A model generated the notes under the pieces. The model worked only from the letters and a program-made list of their open reading frames with translations, did not search any database and was not told where the DNA came from. From an uncultured Bacilli bacterium (GTDB lineage Bacteria; Bacillota_I; Bacilli_A; RF39; UBA660), in assembly GCA_944363895.1 (NCBI GenBank), contig CALVVP010000006.1, positions 1 to 9,418 of the forward strand: a stretch of 9,418 bases of DNA, given 5' to 3'. The translations under genes and the position numbers were made by a program. This document shows positions 5,174-9,418 of this stretch, piece by piece (the first letter of the stretch is position 1; each line of letters opens with the position of its first letter).

Positions 5174-5998
5174 ATGCCAGAATTACCGGAAGTTGAAACA
5201 GTTAAGGAAACTTTAAAAACGAAAGTAATAAATAAAAAAATAAAAGATGTAGTTATTAATTATGATAATATTATTGAATTTCCTAGTGTTGAAAAGTTTG
5301 TTAAACAAATAGTTAAACAAACAATTATTGATGTTAAAAGAAGAGGCAAATGGTTAATGTTTGAGCTTGATGATTATTATTTATTATCCCATTTACGAAT
5401 GGAAGGTAAATTTAATTTAAAAAATGATGGTGATCAAATCAATAAACATGAACATGTTATTTTTAAATTTACTAATGGACAAGAATTACGTTATCAAGAT
5501 ACTAGAAAATTTGGGAAAATGCATTTGATTAAGAAAGATGAAGTTTATAATCAAAAGCCATTAAATGAATTAGGTTTAGAACCATTTGATCCAAATTTAA
5601 CTACTAAGTATTTAAAAGAAAAGTTTAAGAAAAAAACTTTACCTATTAAAACAGCCTTATTAGATCAAAGTATTATCGTAGGTATTGGAAATATTTATGC
5701 GGATGAAATATTGTTTTTAAGTAAAATTAATCCTTTAAAAAAAGCTTCTTTATTAACTATTGATGATTGTAATTTGATTATTAAAAATACTCAAAAAGTT
5801 TTAAAACAAGCTATTATTGATGGTGGAACAACGATTAGAAGTTATACTTCTAGTGAAGGAGTTCATGGGAGATTTCAACAAAATTTATTAGTTCATACTA
5901 AAGAAGGTGAAAAATGTCTTAATTGTGGACATTTAATTGTTAAAATTAAAGTAAATGGTCGAGGAACTTATTATTGTCCTGATTGTCAAAAACTTTAA
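5174..5998 (+). CDS. mutM: Formamidopyrimidine-DNA glycosylase (Fpg/MutM)
   Basis: This bifunctional glycosylase/AP lyase removes 8-oxoguanine and formamidopyrimidines from DNA. At 274 residues it is full length. It keeps the N-terminal catalytic MPELPEVE (Pro2, Glu3), RRGKW with Lys59, the SHLRMEGKF segment, DTRKFG, the helix-two-turn-helix segment with GIGNIYADEILF, and a C-terminal zinc finger with Cys248, Cys251, Cys268 and Cys271 plus Arg263 in the finger loop. It begins 11 bp after murI with AAGGTGGTGA as ribosome binding site. In many Firmicutes mutM sits beside polA and coaE; here it is with murI instead. Confidence 0.97.
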   Translation: MPELPEVETVKETLKTKVINKKIKDVVINYDNIIEFPSVEKFVKQIVKQTIIDVKRRGKWLMFELDDYYLLSHLRMEGKFNLKNDGDQINKHEHVIFKFTNGQELRYQDTRKFGKMHLIKKDEVYNQKPLNELGLEPFDPNLTTKYLKEKFKKKTLPIKTALLDQSIIVGIGNIYADEILFLSKINPLKKASLLTIDDCNLIIKNTQKVLKQAIIDGGTTIRSYTSSEGVHGRFQQNLLVHTKEGEKCLNCGHLIVKIKVNGRGTYYCPDCQKL

Positions 5999-6010
5999 GG
6001 GAGGTAAGTT

Positions 6011-6433
6011 ATGATAGATATATCTGGTTTAAATGATGAGGAGTTAAAAGAATATTGTAGAATGTTTAATTATCAAATTAATAGTTATTTTCAAGATTTA
6101 GAAAATAATGAATTTTTTGATAATTATTGTAAGATTATTAATACGGTTGCTAATGGTATAGTAATTAGTAATTTGATTAGTAATCCAAGTTTTTTAAATA
6201 GTTCTTTTTTAACAATAACATGTCTTTTAACTGCTTTTACTCATACAAAAAACCGAACAATTAGAAATAAGATTATAGATAAGCTAAAAATTACTAGAGA
6301 TATGTTGTCTTGTTTAGAAAACAGTTCTGTTTTAAATATTAAACAAGAATACAAACCAAAACAAAAAATTTTGCAAAGAACGCATTATTATAATGGAGAA
6401 ATTACTGAAAAACATTTAGAAAAACCTATTTAA
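6011..6433 (+). CDS. Unrecognised small protein, third gene of the murI-mutM operon
   Basis: An excellent AAGGGAGG site lies 5 bp before ATG 6011, 12 bp after mutM, so the gene is real and co-transcribed. The 140-residue protein is unrecognised. It has an acidic helical N-terminus (1-40), a hydrophobic, Ser/Asn-rich middle (about 49-77, IVISNLISN and FLTITCLLTAF) that could be one or two membrane-associated or buried helices, and a basic end (about 79-140). No catalytic motif is evident. The last 8 bp overlap the 3' end of tmcAL on the other strand, inside a shared terminator. Its place after a DNA-repair gene does not by itself indicate a repair role. Confidence 0.7.
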   Translation: MIDISGLNDEELKEYCRMFNYQINSYFQDLENNEFFDNYCKIINTVANGIVISNLISNPSFLNSSFLTITCLLTAFTHTKNRTIRNKIIDKLKITRDMLSCLENSSVLNIKQEYKPKQKILQRTHYYNGEITEKHLEKPI

Positions 6434-6448
6434 TAATAGGCTTTTTTT
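6419..6448. terminator. Bidirectional terminator containing both convergent stop codons
   Basis: CCTATT (6425-6430) and AATAGG (6435-6440) form a stem with a TAAT loop, flanked by A and T runs. The TAA of the + gene (6431-6433) and the TAG of tmcAL (6426-6428) both lie within the hairpin, so coding and termination signals are fused. Confidence 0.8.
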
Positions 6449-7559
6449 GATATTCATCTTTAATTAGTTTTTGTTTATCTTTTTCGTCTAAAATAGATGC
6501 ATAAACAGAAGTTATTCTTAGTTCTAAATCTAATAATTTATTATATTTAGTTATAATTGGTATTTCAATTTCTTTTTTTACTTGATTTAAGTATTTTTGA
6601 CCTAAAGAGTTAAATCCTAGAGGTCTAATATAATTTATTTTGGTGTATTTTAAAGCTTCTTCTTTAGTAAAATTGCACAAAATATGAACTAACATCCGAC
6701 TGATTTTATTATAAGTATATCTTTTTGTTTTAACGTTATTTATGAGTTCACTTATTGAGTTAGAATTTACTATAAATTTTTTTAAACGGTTTTCAATTCC
6801 TTCATCAACGGTTAAATATTTTTCAAGATGATCTTCACTTAAAATTTTGTATTTTAATAAATTAAAATAATCATCAATAAAAATTGGCTTTGTTAAGTAT
6901 TTAGTAGTTATTTTAGGAACGTAATTTTTAATATCTTGTTTATTTTTTAAAGCTAATCTTATACTTTTCGCACTTGTAATTTTACCATTTAGTTTTTCAC
7001 TATGATAATCATTATTTCTTTTAATTGTAAGAGGAGTAATTTTACTGTTTGATTTTTTTATTTCTTTTATATAACTAATACCTAAAATATCATTAGGAGT
7101 ATTAATTTCAATATTATTTGTTTCTTTTAGAGCTTTAGCTAGAGCTTTAGGATAATTGATACCTTCTTTTAAATTTTGTTTAACTTTTTTGTTATATTGA
7201 TCTGTTAATTGATACGTAGCTAGTTTATTCAAAAGATCAATATCGTTTAATTCACTACCAAAAATAAGTTTATCTACTTTAAGATGATTTAAAATAGTAA
7301 TCGCTCCTTTAGCAAATATATCTGCACTTTGAGTAGAAAAACAAAAAGGTAGTTCAATTACTAAATCAATTCCTAAATCTAAAGCTATTTTTGTTTTATC
7401 CCATTTATTAATCATACTAACTTCACCACGTTGTAAAAAACTTGAACTCATAACTAAAATCACTGTATAGTCTTTACACATTTTTTTAACTTGTTTTAAA
7501 TGGTATAAATGACCATTGTGAAAGGGATTATATTCACAAATAATTCCAACAGCTTTCAT
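6426..7559 (-). CDS. tmcAL: tRNA(Met) cytidine acetate ligase (TmcAL, YlbM)
   Basis: TmcAL uses ATP and acetate to make N4-acetylcytidine at the wobble position of elongator tRNA-Met. The 377-residue protein has the nucleotidyltransferase signature GIICEYNPFHNGH (5-17), SSSFLQRGEVSMINKWDKT (about 38-56), the GIDLVIELPF strand (about 63-72) and later RNNDYHSEKLNGKITSAKSIR. It is somewhat shorter than the Bacillus protein (about 415). The start follows GGTGAT on the - strand. The gene is divergent from ylbN-rpmF, the same neighbourhood as ylbM-ylbN-rpmF in Bacillus subtilis but with tmcAL inverted. Confidence 0.93.
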   Translation of the reverse strand: MKAVGIICEYNPFHNGHLYHLKQVKKMCKDYTVILVMSSSFLQRGEVSMINKWDKTKIALDLGIDLVIELPFCFSTQSADIFAKGAITILNHLKVDKLIFGSELNDIDLLNKLATYQLTDQYNKKVKQNLKEGINYPKALAKALKETNNIEINTPNDILGISYIKEIKKSNSKITPLTIKRNNDYHSEKLNGKITSAKSIRLALKNKQDIKNYVPKITTKYLTKPIFIDDYFNLLKYKILSEDHLEKYLTVDEGIENRLKKFIVNSNSISELINNVKTKRYTYNKISRMLVHILCNFTKEEALKYTKINYIRPLGFNSLGQKYLNQVKKEIEIPIITKYNKLLDLELRITSVYASILDEKDKQKLIKDEYQKKPIIK

Positions 7560-7601
7560 AATATCACCACTTATATAATAACATATTTTAGTAATATATG
7601 C

Positions 7602-7630
7602 TTGAAATATTTATTAACATTATGTATAAT
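7602..7630 (+). promoter_or_regulatory. Sigma-A promoter of ylbN-rpmF
   Basis: TTGAAA (7602-7607), a 17-bp spacer and a perfect TATAAT (7625-7630) make one of the best promoters in the window; transcription should start near 7637. Confidence 0.8.
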
Positions 7631-7636
7631 GTTAAT
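7613..7636. promoter_or_regulatory. 11-bp perfect inverted repeat over the ylbN-rpmF -10 box
   Basis: ATTAACATTAT (7613-7623) and ATAATGTTAAT (7626-7636) are exact inverted copies around a 2-bp centre and bracket the -10 box and start of transcription. This is the layout of a repressor operator. The sequence does not match an operator I can name with confidence. Confidence 0.4.
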
Positions 7637-7650
7637 ATTGAGGTGAATTT

Positions 7651-8130
7651 ATGAATATAAATTTATTAAGCTTGAAAAGTGGTAGTGATAAAGAGATTAT
7701 TATCGATCAAAGTTTTTCTTTCCCTCAAAGTGATTTAACGAAAGTAGGTATTTTAAAACTCGATAATGGTTGGGTTAAAGGCTCAATTAGTAAAAATAGT
7801 TTGAATGATATAATTATAAATTTAAATATTAAAGGAACAATGGTTTTACCTTGTTCGAGGTCTTTAGAACCTGTTGATTATCCTTTTGAGGTAAAAATAG
7901 ATGGTGATTTAAATCAAATTTGTGAAGAAATTGGTCAAAAAATCGGAAAAATGGAAAATTCTATTGATATTTTGCCAATAATATGGGAAAATATATTAAT
8001 GGAAATTCCTATGCGAATTGTCAGCGATAAAGCCTTGGATATGCCTATTAAAGGTGATGGATGGCGTTTAATTACTGATCAAGAGGAAGAAGTTAATCCA
8101 GAATTTATGAAATTAAAAGATTTATTATAA
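7651..8130 (+). CDS. ylbN: DUF177 family protein YlbN/YceD
   Basis: The 159-residue protein belongs to the DUF177 (YceD) family, linked in bacteria and plastids to accumulation of 23S rRNA and almost always encoded just before rpmF, as here. The supporting pattern is a beta-rich N-terminal half with GTMVLPCSRSLEPVDYPFE (about 62-80), where the common C-x-R-[CA]-L motif appears as CSRSL, followed by an acidic stretch and the DILPIIWENILMEIPMRIVS helix (about 106-125). The start uses GAGGTGA (7640-7646). rpmF begins 15 bp after its stop and shares the promoter at 7602. Confidence 0.88.
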   Translation: MNINLLSLKSGSDKEIIIDQSFSFPQSDLTKVGILKLDNGWVKGSISKNSLNDIIINLNIKGTMVLPCSRSLEPVDYPFEVKIDGDLNQICEEIGQKIGKMENSIDILPIIWENILMEIPMRIVSDKALDMPIKGDGWRLITDQEEEVNPEFMKLKDLL

Positions 8131-8145
8131 GAAAGAGGTGTAATA

Positions 8146-8352
8146 ATGAAATTAGATATTCAACGTTTTGCCGTACCATTTAGAAAAACTAGTAAAACTA
8201 GAAAAAGAATGCGTCGTACTCATTATAAAATAAGTGAAGCTGGTACAACGAAATGTCCTAAATGCGGTAGTGTGATTAAACCACATCGTGTTTGTCCAGA
8301 ATGTGGAACTTATAAAAATAAAGAAGTTAAAAAAATTGAAGAAACAGCTTAA
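8146..8352 (+). CDS. rpmF: Ribosomal protein L32 with an N-terminal leader
   Basis: L32 is a small zinc protein of the 50S subunit. The body is typical: AVPFRKTSKTRKRMRRTH (9-26), then a zinc ribbon with Cys37, Cys40, Cys50 and Cys53. The protein is unusual in beginning MKLDIQRF before Ala9, where L32 normally starts as M-AVP. The only ribosome binding site (GAGGTG, 8135-8140) serves ATG 8146, and no ATG, GTG or TTG lies closer to Ala9, so the eight extra residues are translated. They resemble the L27 leader of Firmicutes (L-x-L-x-L-Q-F-F before Ala-Ser), removed by the protease Prp; cutting after Phe8 would give the normal mature L32 start. Confidence 0.95.
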   Translation: MKLDIQRFAVPFRKTSKTRKRMRRTHYKISEAGTTKCPKCGSVIKPHRVCPECGTYKNKEVKKIEETA

Positions 8353-8365
8353 TAGTTGTTTTTTT
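8343..8365 (+). terminator. Terminator after rpmF
   Basis: AACAGCT (8343-8349) and AGTTGTT (8354-8360) pair, with one G-T, around TAAT, and the right arm continues into a T run. The rpmF stop lies in the hairpin. Confidence 0.7.
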
Positions 8366-8396
8366 GTTAATCTTACAATTTTTAATATTTAATTTA

Positions 8397-8425
8397 TTTA
8401 CAAATTTAAAAAAAATATATATAAT
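8397..8425 (+). promoter_or_regulatory. Promoter of the prepilin-like gene
   Basis: TTTACA (8397-8402), a 17-bp spacer and a perfect TATAAT (8420-8425) give a start near 8432, close to the ribosome binding site. The gene is therefore transcribed separately from rpmF. Confidence 0.75.
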
Positions 8426-8447
8426 GTTTTATAAGGATAGGTGTTAT

Positions 8448-8834
8448 ATGAAAGCAAATGGATTTACTTTAGTAGAAATATTGGGTGTTGTTGTTATTTT
8501 ATCGTTAATTGTTATTTTAGCTTTCCCATCAATTATTGAAAATATTAGAAAATCTGAAACAGAAATAAGTGATGCGACGATGTTATTAGTTGAAAGTGCA
8601 GCTGATCTTTATATGGAAAATAATAAAACAGATTATCCTTCAGAAGAAGGAAATGTTTATTGTATAGCTCTAAGTGATTTAGTAAAAAGTGGTCAGTTAC
8701 GTAAACCTTTTATTGATACAACCACAAAAGAAGAGATTGATGTTGATATTAATTCTGTTCAAGTGGAGATAAAAACTGACGATAATATATATGAAATTGT
8801 TAAAAATGATAGTTGTAGTGAAATTAGAAAATAA
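8448..8834 (+). CDS. Type IV prepilin-like protein (128 aa)
   Basis: I start it at ATG 8448, after AGGATAGGTG (8434-8443); the open frame continues upstream to 8364, but that part lies in the terminator and promoter. The N-terminus is a class III signal: MKANG then FTLVE, with cleavage expected between Gly5 and Phe6 and the conserved Glu at mature position 5 (Glu10). A hydrophobic helix follows (about 11-27), then a small globular domain with only two cysteines, Cys72 and Cys123, which could form a disulfide outside the cell. This fits minor pilins, competence pseudopilins (ComG type) or type IV-like pilins. No other pilus or secretion gene is present in the window, so the system it serves is unknown. 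It is bounded by its own promoter and terminator. Confidence 0.8.
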   Translation: MKANGFTLVEILGVVVILSLIVILAFPSIIENIRKSETEISDATMLLVESAADLYMENNKTDYPSEEGNVYCIALSDLVKSGQLRKPFIDTTTKEEIDVDINSVQVEIKTDDNIYEIVKNDSCSEIRK

Positions 8835-8860
8835 AAATTCTCAGGAAAGAGAATTTTTTT
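8833..8860. terminator. Bidirectional terminator between prepilin-like and rodA-like genes
   Basis: AAAAATTCTC (8833-8842) and GAGAATTTTT (8849-8858) form a perfect 10-bp stem with an AGGAAA loop, with A and T runs on the two sides. It lies between two convergent genes and touches both stop codons. Confidence 0.85.
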
Positions 8861-9418
8861 AATTAGTATAACGAATATTTTCATTAGAAATATTAAAGAT
8901 AATTCCGGCCATTAACATATAACTTAATAAACTAGAACCGCCATAACTAATGAAAGGTAAGGTAATGCCGGTAATTGGCATTAGACCAAAAGTCATTCCA
9001 ATATTTTGAAGTTGTTGGTATAAAAGCATTCCTACAATACCACTAATGACATATTTATTAACATTGGAATTACTTTTAATAGCTAATAATATTAAACGAA
9101 TATCAAAAAATAAAATTAAAGATAATAAAAGAGTTGAACCGATAAAACCAAAGTTACTAGCAAAAACTGCAAAGATAAAATCAGTTTGTGGTTCTGGGAA
9201 ATAAATAGGAGTATTACCTAAACCATAACCAGTTAGACCTCCAGAACCAATGGCACTGATACCATTTTCTAATTGGTAACCACTTTTACTAGACCAATCT
9301 AGTAATCTGTCAATTCTTAAAAAGAAATCAGTACCAAATATTTTGATAAACAAATCGGTATTAATAAAATAAATTATTAAAACAGAGGCGATTATTAAAG
9401 CAACAGTGAAAAAAAGTA
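8859..9418 (-). CDS. rodA: RodA/FtsW family (SEDS) peptidoglycan polymerase, C-terminal part
   Basis: The frame is open to the right edge, so the gene is partial; an internal TTG at 9353 is not a start. SEDS proteins are membrane glycosyltransferases that polymerise glycan strands from lipid II with a partner PBP. The visible part has a membrane helix at the edge, then an outer loop with GGLTGYGLGNTPIYFPEPQ, TDFIFAVFASNFGFIG and the family end NIGMTFGLMPITGITLPF and ISYGGSSLLSYM. The GMTxGLxPxTGxxLPF wording favours RodA over FtsW. The loop usually has an acidic pair before GFxG (AEExGF); here it reads ASNFGF. With murI in the same window, it supports a walled cell. Confidence 0.85.
   Translation of the reverse strand, partial: LFFTVALIIASVLIIYFINTDLFIKIFGTDFFLRIDRLLDWSSKSGYQLENGISAIGSGGLTGYGLGNTPIYFPEPQTDFIFAVFASNFGFIGSTLLLSLILFFDIRLILLAIKSNSNVNKYVISGIVGMLLYQQLQNIGMTFGLMPITGITLPFISYGGSSLLSYMLMAGIIFNISNENIRYTN

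Noticed and set aside
8364..8447. N-terminal extension of the prepilin-like protein
   Set aside because: It runs through the rpmF terminator tail and the gene's own promoter, and would bury the prepilin peptidase site.
1..9418. CRISPR array, tRNA or rRNA genes, insertion sequences
   Set aside because: I found no regularly spaced repeats, cloverleaf or T-loop pattern, rRNA motif or transposase on either strand.

Overview
The window is very AT-rich, uses the standard genetic code (every Trp codon I checked is TGG; none of the intact genes ends in TGA) and has strong AGGAGG-type ribosome binding sites. Gene content (murI, mutM, tmcAL, ylbN/yceD-rpmF, a RodA-type SEDS protein) points to a low-GC member of Bacillota with a cell wall. 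An uncultured Bacilli lineage near Erysipelotrichales/RF39-type relatives of the Mollicutes is my best guess, made without any database search.

The left part (about 1-4150) is accessory. It holds a truncated DUF1016/YhcG-like gene (314-637), an operon of two different small transglutaminase-like (papain-fold) proteins with visible Cys-His-Asp residues (794-2120), an unrecognised gene on the opposite strand (2275-2880), a small immunity-protein-like gene (3198-3578) and a GNAT acetyltransferase (3606-4148). Two related intergenic elements of about 100 nt (near 56-168 and 2976-3092) each carry a -10 box, a conserved body and a hairpin terminator, so they look like paralogous small RNAs or leader RNAs. 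A decayed third copy may lie at 637-715, directly after the truncation of the YhcG-like gene.

The right part (4434-9418) is core. murI, mutM and a small unrecognised gene form one + strand operon, which converges with tmcAL on the - strand; the two 3' ends overlap inside one bidirectional hairpin terminator. Divergent from tmcAL is ylbN(yceD)-rpmF, the same neighbourhood as ylbM-ylbN-rpmF in Bacillus subtilis. It has an excellent sigma-A promoter whose -10 box sits inside a perfect 11-bp inverted repeat. The L32 protein has an 8-residue N-terminal extension (MKLDIQRF) before the usual AVP start, resembling the Prp-cleaved leader of Firmicutes L27. A lone type IV prepilin-like gene with its own promoter follows, then the 3' part of a RodA-type peptidoglycan polymerase gene running off the right edge on the - strand.

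The most original signals are the paired ~100-nt RNA-like elements, the Prp-like leader on L32, and the tandem transglutaminase-like pair.
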